DNA of 12,634 nt from an uncultured Oscillospiraceae bacterium (GTDB lineage Bacteria > Bacillota > Clostridia > Oscillospirales > Oscillospiraceae): assembly GCA_934572445.1 (NCBI GenBank), contig CAKTLD010000049.1, positions 1 through 12,634 on the forward strand, given 5' to 3'. Shown here one piece after another: positions 1 to 6,258 of this stretch. Each line of letters opens with the position of its first letter. Position 1 is the stretch's first letter. Below the pieces are notes generated by a model. It did no database searches and was not told the DNA's origin. It saw only the letters and a program-made list of their open reading frames with translations. The position numbers and the translations under genes were made by a program.

Positions 1-1742
1 TTTTCCAGCAGCAGCTGCGGGTTATACATGAACATGTACGGGATGATGAAGCCCGCGAGCGCCAGCCGCACCGACTGCCAGCCGGTCTTCATTGGGCTGC
101 CGCCGGAGAGGCCCGCCGCCGCAAACGACGCAAGCGCGACAGGCGGCGTGAGGTTTGCGAACATCGCATAGTAGAAGCAGAACAGATGCGCGGCAAGCTC
201 GGGCTGGCCGAGCTCGACAAGCGCGGGAGCGGCGATGGTCGCGGTGATCAGATAGGACGGGATGGAGGGCAGGCCCATGCCGAGGATCATGCAGGTGATC
301 ATGGTGAACACGAGCGTGAGCAGGACGCTGGACTGGCCGATACGGATGATGGCGTGCGCCACGTTCAGGGCAAAGCCCGTCATGCCGCAGACGCCGACGA
401 TAATGCCAACGCAGGCGCAGGCGATCGCTACAGAAACGGTGGACTTGGCACCGGCGACGAAAGCGTCGCAGATATCCTTGAGACTCATGCGGCTGATAGG
501 ACGCAGCTCAGCGACAAGGATGGTGACGATGATCGTCCAGAACGCGCTGAAGATGACCGTACGGCCGCTCCAGATGAGCATGTAGAGCAGGAAAGCGATG
601 GGGATGAGCAGATGGCCGCGCTCCTTCATGACCTTACCGGGCTTGGGCATCTGGTCCTTGGGCAGGCCGTTGAGGTGCTCCTTGGTGGCGCGCATCTGCA
701 CCTGCACGAGGATACCGCCGTAGTACAGCAGCGCGGGGATAACGGCGGCCTTGATGATCACACCGTACTGCACGCCGAGCGTTTCCGCCATGACGAAGGC
801 GGCGGCGCCCATGATCGGCGGCAACAGCTGGCCGCCGACGGAGGCCGTAGCCTCGACGGAGCCGGCAAATTCCTTGGAATAGCCGGTCTTTTTCATCAGG
901 GGGATGGTAAAGGTACCGGTGGTAACGACATTGGCGACGGCAGAGCCGTTGATGGAGCCGAGGAAGCCGGAGGCCAGCACCGCGACCTTCGCAGGGCCGC
1001 CCTTGGTGTGGCCGGCGAGGGCGTTTGCGATGTCATTGAAGAACTGGCCCATGCCGCACTTGTTCATCACTTCGCCGAAGATGATGAACAGCACGATATA
1101 GGTAGCCGCAACCTTGACAGATGTGCCGTAGATGCCATAAATATCGGTGGTAAGATAGGTGACGATGCGGTGCCAGTTATAGCCGCGGTGCATGAAGATA
1201 CCGGGCATATAGCGGCCGAAAAGCGCGTAGACAAGGAAAATGATCGACAGGATGCTCAGCGCGGGGCCGCTGAGGCGGCGGGAGCACTCAAGCACCAGCA
1301 GGATAAGGATCGTGCCCATGATGATGTCGATCGTTTCACCCTGGAAACCGGTGGAGATGAACACCGGATAGCGGATGAAGACGTAGATCGGCATGATCGC
1401 GGAAAGCGCGAAGAGCACCCAGTCATACCAGACCATCTTCCTGCGGCTGCTCTTCTTAAAGGCAGGATAAAGCAAAAAGCCGATCACCAGCACCAGGCCG
1501 ACGTGAATAGCGTGGTGCTTGATGTTGACCATCTGCAGCACATGGATGCCGGAGGCATAGGCCAGATGGTAGAGCGTAAAGAGAAGGCAAAGGACATACA
1601 CCAGCTTATTGAGCCAGTCGGCCGTAAACTTGCGGGTGCGGGATTCCTTTTCGTATTTCTCCATGATCTCCGCGCCCTTGGCAGCGTCGATCGGAGCGGC
1701 GTCAGCAGTTTCCACTGCGGCGTTTTTTTCCAGTTCAGCCAC
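1..1742 (-). CDS. TRAP transporter fused 4TM/12TM permease, TAXI type (partial, C-terminus off the left edge)
   Basis: Membrane permease of a TAXI-type TRAP transporter, which takes up an organic solute delivered by a binding protein, driven by an ion gradient. About 580 residues are visible. A soluble N-terminal stretch of about 45 residues is followed by many hydrophobic segments. The DctM-like part carries NGSAVANVVTTG (residues 265-276) and GLPSIPSYL (about 490-498), both hallmarks of this family. Fused permeases usually run to about 620-700 residues, so some 40-120 are missing at the C-terminus. The chosen start is GTG at 1742, with AAGGGGG about 10 nt upstream. This start overlaps the end of the DUF1850 gene by 8 nt, implying translational coupling. 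An in-frame ATG about 30 codons later is a weaker alternative. The substrate cannot be read from the sequence. The family call is secure. Confidence 0.95.
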   Translation of the reverse strand, partial: MAELEKNAAVETADAAPIDAAKGAEIMEKYEKESRTRKFTADWLNKLVYVLCLLFTLYHLAYASGIHVLQMVNIKHHAIHVGLVLVIGFLLYPAFKKSSRRKMVWYDWVLFALSAIMPIYVFIRYPVFISTGFQGETIDIIMGTILILLVLECSRRLSGPALSILSIIFLVYALFGRYMPGIFMHRGYNWHRIVTYLTTDIYGIYGTSVKVAATYIVLFIIFGEVMNKCGMGQFFNDIANALAGHTKGGPAKVAVLASGFLGSINGSAVANVVTTGTFTIPLMKKTGYSKEFAGSVEATASVGGQLLPPIMGAAAFVMAETLGVQYGVIIKAAVIPALLYYGGILVQVQMRATKEHLNGLPKDQMPKPGKVMKERGHLLIPIAFLLYMLIWSGRTVIFSAFWTIIVTILVAELRPISRMSLKDICDAFVAGAKSTVSVAIACACVGIIVGVCGMTGFALNVAHAIIRIGQSSVLLTLVFTMITCMILGMGLPSIPSYLITATIAAPALVELGQPELAAHLFCFYYAMFANLTPPVALASFAAAGLSGGSPMKTGWQSVRLALAGFIIPYMFMYNPQLLLE

Positions 1743-2238
1743 GGAAGAGATACCCCCTTGTAGTGATGATTTTTGCCTCGACGCGGCTGGCGTCGGGCAG
1801 CGAGCGGAAGTCGAAGATCTCTGAGCCGTTGAGCGTAAAGGTCTTCATATATTTGTTCGAGGTGATCCAGTGCAGCGTGGGAAACACGCTGTTAATCCCC
1901 TCCATCCAGACGAGCCCGTTCTCAATACGCGTGGGCACGTCCATTTCTGCGGGAATACCGGCGCCGTAACCGGCGACAGCGATCGCGTCCAGATTGAATT
2001 GCAGATCATCCCGCACGGTATAGAACTCATACCACGGGATGTGCTCAAAGGAATGTTCGATCTCCAGCGAGAGCATATCCCCCGCCCTGACCGGCCACGC
2101 GGCGATGCGCGTGTTGTCCGTGCGGTCGCGGAGCTCGAGCTCCGTGCCGCTCGGCGCAAGAAAACAGAACCACGCCGCCCCCAGCAGCACCAGCAAGACC
2201 GCCAGCGCACCTGCGCGGCTTTTTATCATCTGCTTCAT
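1735..2238 (-). CDS. DUF1850 domain-containing protein of the TAXI-TRAP operon
   Basis: A 167-residue protein with a hydrophobic N-terminal segment (about residues 9-28) that would serve as a signal peptide or membrane anchor, leaving an extracytoplasmic domain. The domain contains IEHSFEHIPWYEFY (about residues 59-72), the HS...W-E-like signature I associate with DUF1850. That family is typically encoded between or beside a TAXI binding protein and its fused permease, exactly the arrangement here. The start ATG at 2238 has AGGGA at good spacing. The gene's last 8 nt overlap the permease GTG start. Its biochemical role is unknown; an accessory or assembly role in the transporter is inferred only from conserved context. 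Confidence 0.85.
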   Translation of the reverse strand: MKQMIKSRAGALAVLLVLLGAAWFCFLAPSGTELELRDRTDNTRIAAWPVRAGDMLSLEIEHSFEHIPWYEFYTVRDDLQFNLDAIAVAGYGAGIPAEMDVPTRIENGLVWMEGINSVFPTLHWITSNKYMKTFTLNGSEIFDFRSLPDASRVEAKIITTRGYLFRG

Positions 2239-2251
2239 GTTTCATCCCTGC

Positions 2252-2295
2252 AAAAAGCGCGGCGCGGGCGGGCTGAGCCGCCCGCGCCTGCTTTT
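2252..2295 (-). terminator. Strong GC hairpin between binding-protein and DUF1850 genes (attenuator or mRNA-stabilising element)
   Basis: An 11-bp perfect GC stem pairs 2261-2271 with 2278-2288 around a 6-nt loop. It is extended by an outer AAAAGC/GCTTTT pairing (2253-2258 with 2290-2295). Read on the minus strand, the hairpin is followed by CGCGCTTTTTGC, so it resembles an intrinsic terminator lying inside the operon. Such elements after binding-protein genes often reduce downstream expression or protect the upstream mRNA 3' end. Which applies here is not visible. Confidence 0.7.
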
Positions 2296-2332
2296 CGTTC
2301 CGGTTTCAGATAAAGATTATGGAGCGCGGAGA

Positions 2333-3367
2333 TCAGTTGATGTAGCCGTTGTCTCTCCAGAACTCCTCGGCGCCGGGATGCAGCGGGAGCTGGATATCAT
2401 CCACACCGAAGGTGATGTCGATGTTCTTATCGGCAGCATTGTGGGAGGCCTTGATGGTGGAGATATTGGCGAAGATGCCCTCGAGCATATCGTAGACCAT
2501 CTTGTCGCTCAGGTCCTTGCGGACGAGCATGATGTTGTAAACAAACAGACCCTCAACATCCTCGGTATTGTTGTAGGTGCCGGCGGGGATGACGGACTTG
2601 GCGTAATACGGATACTCCTCGACGAGCTTGTCGCGGCCTTCGCCGTCAATGGGGACAACGACCATGTCGTACTGCACGCCCAGATCCATAACAGTCGCGT
2701 TGGGAAGGCCGGAGGTGACGAACACCGCGTCGCACTGGCCGTTCTTCATATTGTCGATGGCTTCGCCGTAAGCGAGGTAGTCGGGCTTGATATCATCATA
2801 GGTGATGCCGTAGGCATTGAGGATCATGCGGGCGTTGATCTCCACGCCGGAGTTCGCCGCACCGACGCCCACGCGCTTGCCGCGCAGGTCCTCAACGGAC
2901 TTGATGCCGGTATCGGCAACGGTGACGAGCTGAACGTAGTTCGGCCACAGGCGCATCAGCGCGCGCAGATCGGTGGCCTCGCCCTTGCCCTCATAGGCGC
3001 CGGTGCCGGTGTAGGCCTGCATAACGGCGTCCTGCATGGCAATGGCGATCTCAGCGTCGCCGTTAAGGATGTTCTGGATGTTCTGGCCGGTGGCGTTGGT
3101 GGCCTCAGCAGAGGTCTGATAGCCGTACTCCTTCAGCGCGGTAGCAAAGGCGCCGCCGATGGGGAAGTAAATGCCGGAGGTCGGGCCGGTGCCAACGGTG
3201 ATGAACTCCTTGGAGCGTTCTTCCGCCGTCAGCCCCTTGATTTCCTCGGTCTGCTGGTTGTCGCCGGCAGTGTCGCCGGTGTTGGCATCATCGGCAGCCT
3301 TGTCGCCGCAGGCGACGAGAGACAGCACCATAATGAGCGCCAGTGCGAGAGACAGGAACTTTTTCAT
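2333..3367 (-). CDS. TAXI family TRAP transporter solute-binding lipoprotein
   Basis: A 344-residue extracellular binding protein that captures the substrate for the TRAP permease. It begins with a lipoprotein signal peptide: MKK, a hydrophobic core, then the lipobox LVAC with Cys20 as the lipidation site. A low-complexity D/T/G-rich linker follows. The mature part carries the TAXI motif VGTGPTSGIYFPIGGAFA near its start. It ends with the family's typical region around ITFGVDDIQLPLHPGAEEF. The ATG at 3367 is chosen because it follows AAGGAGAG by about 9 nt and gives a proper signal peptide. The same frame is open further upstream, but that would place 38 charged residues before the signal peptide. 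It is the first gene of the transporter operon. Glutamate-like and other carboxylate ligands are known for some relatives, but the ligand here is undetermined. Confidence 0.95.
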   Translation of the reverse strand: MKKFLSLALALIMVLSLVACGDKAADDANTGDTAGDNQQTEEIKGLTAEERSKEFITVGTGPTSGIYFPIGGAFATALKEYGYQTSAEATNATGQNIQNILNGDAEIAIAMQDAVMQAYTGTGAYEGKGEATDLRALMRLWPNYVQLVTVADTGIKSVEDLRGKRVGVGAANSGVEINARMILNAYGITYDDIKPDYLAYGEAIDNMKNGQCDAVFVTSGLPNATVMDLGVQYDMVVVPIDGEGRDKLVEEYPYYAKSVIPAGTYNNTEDVEGLFVYNIMLVRKDLSDKMVYDMLEGIFANISTIKASHNAADKNIDITFGVDDIQLPLHPGAEEFWRDNGYIN

Positions 3368-3458
3368 CTTGGTTTCTCTCCTTCTTCGTTTGAATTTTTC
3401 TTTTGGTCTTGTCATTTCTGACAAAATTGGGGGTTCATTTTCCCCGTTCCATGTGTGA

Positions 3459-3486
3459 ATAATATGTGAATTTTTGAACAATGCAA
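3459..3486 (-). promoter_or_regulatory. Predicted sigma-A promoter for the TRAP operon
   Basis: On the minus strand a TTGCAT -35 box (3481-3486) and a TATTAT -10 box (3459-3464) are separated by 16 bp. The predicted start near 3452 gives a leader of about 85 nt. That leader contains a perfect TTGTCA/TGACAA hairpin with a GAAA loop (3409-3424). The prediction rests on sequence alone. Confidence 0.6.
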
Positions 3487-3500
3487 GAGTTTTCGGGAGA

Positions 3501-3565
3501 ACGGTAACATTCTGCGCGTCAACCGTTTATTTTGGTGCGTTAACGGTTTCCATCCGGTTTCCATC
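3501..3565. promoter_or_regulatory. Candidate LytTR response-regulator operator: repeats at about 21-bp spacing
   Basis: Three similar 9-mers begin 21 bp apart: ACGGTAACA at 3501, ACCGTTTAT at 3522 and ACGGTTTCC at 3543. A further CCGGTTTCC lies at 3554, because CGGTTTCCATC is tandemly duplicated at 3544-3554 and 3555-3565. The 3522 copy fits the LytTR/AlgR-type consensus [TA][AC][CA]GTTN[AG][TG] completely, and the copies sit on the same helix face. The array lies just upstream of the TRAP promoter -35 and also upstream of the kinase promoter. A LytTR regulator is encoded next door. AACCGTT (3521-3527) and AACGGTT (3542-3548) also form a dyad, so a different regulator remains possible. Confidence 0.5.
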
Positions 3566-3597
3566 CCTTTTTAAGGCTTATTTCCCCCTTTCCCCTA

Positions 3598-3626
3598 TTG
3601 AAAAGTGGAAAAGCAGCTGTTATACT
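3598..3626 (+). promoter_or_regulatory. Predicted sigma-A promoter for the sensor kinase / regulator operon
   Basis: TTGAAA (3598-3603) and TATACT (3621-3626) are separated by the optimal 17 bp. The predicted start is near 3633, followed by the GGAGG ribosome site at 3647-3651, 6 nt before the kinase ATG. Confidence 0.75.
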
Positions 3627-3657
3627 CCTGTTTATAAAGTCTTAGCGGAGGCGCTGC

Positions 3658-5325
3658 ATGCAGGACAATCTGTTTTTCTCGCTCGTGCTCAATATCAGTC
3701 TGCTCGTGCTGATGGCTACCGTGCTTACCGAACTGCGCCCGCTGCGCATGATGATCAAGCTGCAGGAGCGTTCGGCGCAGAACCAGTTTTTTCTCGGCGT
3801 CATTTTCGGTCTGCTCTCCATCAGTTCCACCTACACGGGACTTTCGTTCCAGGGGGCCGTGGTCAACACGCGCGTGGTCAGCACCATCGCTGCGGGACTC
3901 GTCGGCGGGCCGGTCAGCGGCATCTGCGCGGGGCTGCTCTCAGGCGTGCACCGCTATCTTTACAATCCCTCGGGCTTCACCTCGCTCGCCTGCGGCATCG
4001 GCACCTTCTTCTTCGGTATCATCGGTGCGGTGAGCTGCCGGTGGTTCAACCGCCGCGCGCGCCGCAGCCTCGACCTTGTATTCCTCACGGTGATCGCTGA
4101 GCTCATTCAATGCGCGCTCATTCTGCTGCTTGCCAAGCCGCTCTCGGCCGCTGTCGCGCTGGAGCAGGCTATCCTGCTGCCGAAAATGATCGTCAACTCC
4201 ATTGGTCTTGTCGCGTTCATGCGCATCCTGGACCGGCTGAACCGCGACCTGACGATCGAACTCGTGGAGCAGCGCGCCGCCGCGCTGCTGATCGCGCAGG
4301 AATGTCTGCCCTATCTGCGCCGCGGCATCGGCAACCGCGAGGGCCTGCAGCGTGCGGTGGAGATCGTGCGCGAGCACCTGCCTCACTTTCACGTTGCGCT
4401 GACGGACCGCACGCAGGTCCTTGCCATGAGCGGCGGCTCGCTCATAACCGTACCGCTGCCTGCATTCGCGTGCGAGGCGATGGAGCAGGATCGCTCCGTC
4501 GTGCTGGCCGATCTGCCGGACGCACGCGGCTATGCGGGGCTCGCCGTCCCGCTGCGGCAGGACGAGCGCGTCATCGGCGCGCTGCTGCTGAAAGTCCCTA
4601 CAGGCGTCAACCTTGTGCTCGATGCGGATGTCCGCACGGCAGAGAGCCTTGCCGAATTTTTCTCCGTCATGCTGGAGCTCGGCGAGACCGAGCACCAGAT
4701 CGCGCTGCGTAAGCAAGCAGAGTTCCGCGCCCTGCAATCACAGATCAACCCGCATTTTCTCTTCAACGCGCTCAACACCATCTCCGCCCTCTGCCTGACA
4801 GACCCCGAGCGCGCACGCAAGACCATTCTCGTGCTGGCGGACTACTTCCGCCAGACGCTCACGATCAATGAATCCTTCGTTCCCCTGCGGCAGGAACTGT
4901 CCAATGTGGACAACTATCTCATGCTGACCGAGGCGCGCTTTGAGGGCGCGCTGCATGTGGAGCGCGAGCTGCCGGACGATCTTGACCGGCTGCACCTGCC
5001 GCCGCTGACGCTCCAGCCCATTGTGGAAAACGCCGTGCGCCACGGCTTTGTGGCCGTGGACGATCGCCGCGTGTGGCTCTCCATCCGGCAGGATGACGAG
5101 CGCGCCTATATCCGCGTCAGCGATCAGGGGCACGGCTTCCCACCCGAAGTGCTGCGAAAGCTCGAGGACCCGGACGACCCGACCTATACGGGGCTGTTCA
5201 ACGTGCGCAAGCGCCTGCGCAGCATCTACGGCCGCCAGTGCGACTTTTCCATTGAGAGCGGCGAGCACGGCTCCACCGTGTTCTTCTCCATCCCGCTGAT
5301 CCCGCCCGCAATGCCCGAGGCTTGA
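3658..5325 (+). CDS. LytS-family sensor histidine kinase (5TMR-LYT, GAF, His_kinase, HATPase)
   Basis: A 555-residue membrane sensor kinase that should phosphorylate the LytTR regulator encoded 20 nt downstream. Six hydrophobic segments (about residues 4-185) form the 5TMR-LYT sensor, with the family motifs GAVVNTRVVSTIAAGLVGGP and SGVHRYL around Arg72 and Arg99. A GAF-like region follows (about 205-345). The LytS-type phosphoacceptor block QSQINPHFLFNALNT comes next with His366. The ATPase domain shows the N box VENAVRHG (Asn458), the G1 box DQGHGF (489-494) and a GLFNVRKRL segment. All catalytic motifs are intact. The start follows GGAGG at 6-nt spacing. LytS-family relatives such as BtsS and LytS respond to pyruvate. 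The ligand here is unknown, though the divergent TRAP transporter suggests a transported carboxylate or similar solute. Confidence 0.95.
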   Translation: MQDNLFFSLVLNISLLVLMATVLTELRPLRMMIKLQERSAQNQFFLGVIFGLLSISSTYTGLSFQGAVVNTRVVSTIAAGLVGGPVSGICAGLLSGVHRYLYNPSGFTSLACGIGTFFFGIIGAVSCRWFNRRARRSLDLVFLTVIAELIQCALILLLAKPLSAAVALEQAILLPKMIVNSIGLVAFMRILDRLNRDLTIELVEQRAAALLIAQECLPYLRRGIGNREGLQRAVEIVREHLPHFHVALTDRTQVLAMSGGSLITVPLPAFACEAMEQDRSVVLADLPDARGYAGLAVPLRQDERVIGALLLKVPTGVNLVLDADVRTAESLAEFFSVMLELGETEHQIALRKQAEFRALQSQINPHFLFNALNTISALCLTDPERARKTILVLADYFRQTLTINESFVPLRQELSNVDNYLMLTEARFEGALHVERELPDDLDRLHLPPLTLQPIVENAVRHGFVAVDDRRVWLSIRQDDERAYIRVSDQGHGFPPEVLRKLEDPDDPTYTGLFNVRKRLRSIYGRQCDFSIESGEHGSTVFFSIPLIPPAMPEA

Positions 5326-5345
5326 GAAAAAAAGGAGGTCTTTTC

Positions 5346-6056
5346 ATGCGCATCGCAGTGATCGACGATGAAAAATACTCCCGCGTGGAGCTGATCCACC
5401 AGATCACCGAAATCCTGCCGCAGGCCGAGATCGCCGAGGCCGCCAGCGGCGCGCAGGCAATGGAGCTGCTGGAAAAGCAGAGCTTTGACGTGCTGTTCAT
5501 CGACGTGCACCTCGGCGATCTGGAGGGCACGACCGTCGCCGCACTCGCGCGGCGGCTCATGCCGCACGCCAGGATCGTCTTCGCCACAGCATTTTCCGAA
5601 TACGCCGTGCGCGCCTTTGAGCTGCGCGCCGACGACTACATCCTCAAGCCCTTCGCGCCCGAGCGCATCCGTCAGGCGCTGGAGGTCTGCACCGCCGACC
5701 CCGCCGCCGCGCCGGCCGTCACCCGCATTGCCGTGAATAACAACCGCAGCACCACTCTGCTCGATATCGGCGATATCACCTATATTGAGACCGATGGCGT
5801 GGGCCGGGGCTGCATCCTCCACATGCTCAGCGGCAAAATGTACGGCGACAGCGCCTCCCTCTCGGAGTATGAAAACAAGCTCGGGCCTCAGGGCTTTTAC
5901 CGCATCCACAAGACGTGCCTTGTCCAGCTGCGGTATGTGGAGAGCATCTTCCCCTGGGCAAGCAACGGCTTTGCCCTGCGCGTGCGCGGCACGAACGCCG
6001 TGCTGCCCATCGGGCGCGACCGCGTGCGTGAACTGCGCCGCCTGCTGAATATCTGA
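5346..6056 (+). CDS. LytTR-family response regulator
   Basis: A 236-residue DNA-binding response regulator, the likely partner of the LytS-type kinase immediately upstream. The receiver domain (about residues 1-120) has the acidic pair Asp7-Asp8, phosphoacceptor Asp53 in FIDVHLGD, Thr81 and Lys101 in DYILKPF, so it should be phosphorylatable. The C-terminal LytTR DNA-binding domain (about 128-236) includes IGDITYIETDG, FYRIHKTCLVQL and LPIGRDRVREL. The start at 5346 is set by AAAGGAGG (5331-5338), 7 nt upstream; an earlier in-frame ATG lies before this ribosome site and is rejected. A terminator follows directly. The candidate LytTR repeats at 3501-3565 make regulation of the TRAP operon and possibly of its own operon plausible. 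Confidence 0.95.
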   Translation: MRIAVIDDEKYSRVELIHQITEILPQAEIAEAASGAQAMELLEKQSFDVLFIDVHLGDLEGTTVAALARRLMPHARIVFATAFSEYAVRAFELRADDYILKPFAPERIRQALEVCTADPAAAPAVTRIAVNNNRSTTLLDIGDITYIETDGVGRGCILHMLSGKMYGDSASLSEYENKLGPQGFYRIHKTCLVQLRYVESIFPWASNGFALRVRGTNAVLPIGRDRVRELRRLLNI

Positions 6057-6066
6057 CATACAAAAA

Positions 6067-6110
6067 TGCCGTCTCCGCAAAAAAGCGGGGGCGGCACTTA
6101 TTTTTCTCTT
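6067..6110 (+). terminator. Rho-independent terminator of the kinase/regulator operon
   Basis: A 12-bp stem (6067-6078 with 6085-6096, including two G-U pairs) has an AAAAAA loop and is followed by CTTATTTTTCTCTT. It begins 10 nt after the regulator stop codon. Its tail runs into the -35 box of the next promoter. Confidence 0.85.
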
Positions 6111-6136
6111 GCAATCCGCACGCGCTGTGATATCAT
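6109..6136 (+). promoter_or_regulatory. Predicted promoter of the riboswitch-antiporter transcript
   Basis: TTGCAA (6109-6114) and an extended -10 TGATATCAT (TATCAT at 6131-6136) are 16 bp apart. The predicted start at about 6143-6144 coincides with the first G of the aptamer, which supports both calls. Confidence 0.7.
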
Positions 6137-6143
6137 ACTGACT

Positions 6144-6205
6144 GGGAATGAGGTTCTCCCCTGGCACACGCCTAAACCGCTTTTTCAAAGCTGATGACTT
6201 CTGTG
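6144..6205 (+). ncRNA. Fluoride riboswitch aptamer (crcB motif)
   Basis: The leader contains the conserved crcB-motif elements in order: GGGAATGAGG, then TTCTCCC, then AAACCGC, a short hairpin, and GCTGATGACTTC. All expected helices form. P1 is GAGGT (6150-6154) with ACTTC (6197-6201). P2 is GCTTT (6179-6183) with AAAGC (6187-6191) and a 3-nt loop. The pseudoknot is GGGA (6144-6147) with TCCC (6157-6160). An extra GGC/GCC mini-hairpin (6163-6165 with 6170-6172) occupies the variable joining region. The order of elements resembles the Thermotoga petrophila fluoride aptamer as I remember it. The RNA is expected to bind fluoride and control the antiporter. A covariance search against RF01734 would be the formal test. 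Confidence 0.88.
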
Positions 6206-6234
6206 ATCTTTTCACAGGGGCATTGGCTTTTTTT
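6187..6234 (+). terminator. Riboswitch expression platform: conditional intrinsic terminator
   Basis: AAAGCTGATG (6187-6196) can pair fully, with two G-U pairs, with CATTGGCTTT (6221-6230). Inside it, CTGTG (6201-6205) pairs with CACAG (6213-6217). A run of seven T follows (6228-6234). The left arm is the 3' strand of aptamer P2 plus the conserved GCTGATG, so aptamer and terminator exclude each other. This predicts termination without fluoride and read-through with it. A second alternative hairpin, GGGGCA (6217-6222) with TGCCCC (6236-6241), ends just before the ribosome site and would compete with the terminator. Confidence 0.78.
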
Positions 6235-6258
6235 GTGCCCCGAAGGAGGTTTTTTCTC

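Noticed and set aside
186..1763. A 525-codon plus-strand open frame
   Set aside because: It is antisense to the TRAP permease and its product is low-complexity, rich in D, G, H and R, as expected for the reverse of a GC-rich membrane-protein gene. The minus-strand frame has clear family motifs.
2039..3421. A 460-codon plus-strand open frame
   Set aside because: It is antisense to DUF1850 and the TAXI binding protein. It has no recognisable domain and no suitable ribosome site.
3409..3424. Hairpin with GAAA loop in the TRAP leader, considered as a riboswitch part
   Set aside because: It is a simple 6-bp stem without the conserved core of any riboswitch class I know.
3368..3481. An upstream extension of the TAXI binding protein
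   Set aside because: It would put 38 mostly polar and charged residues before a perfect lipoprotein signal peptide and would cross the predicted promoter.
6148..6258. A 37-residue N-terminal extension of the antiporter
   Set aside because: The ATG lies inside the fluoride aptamer, about 4 nt from the predicted transcription start, with no ribosome site. The ATG at 6259 has an ideal one.
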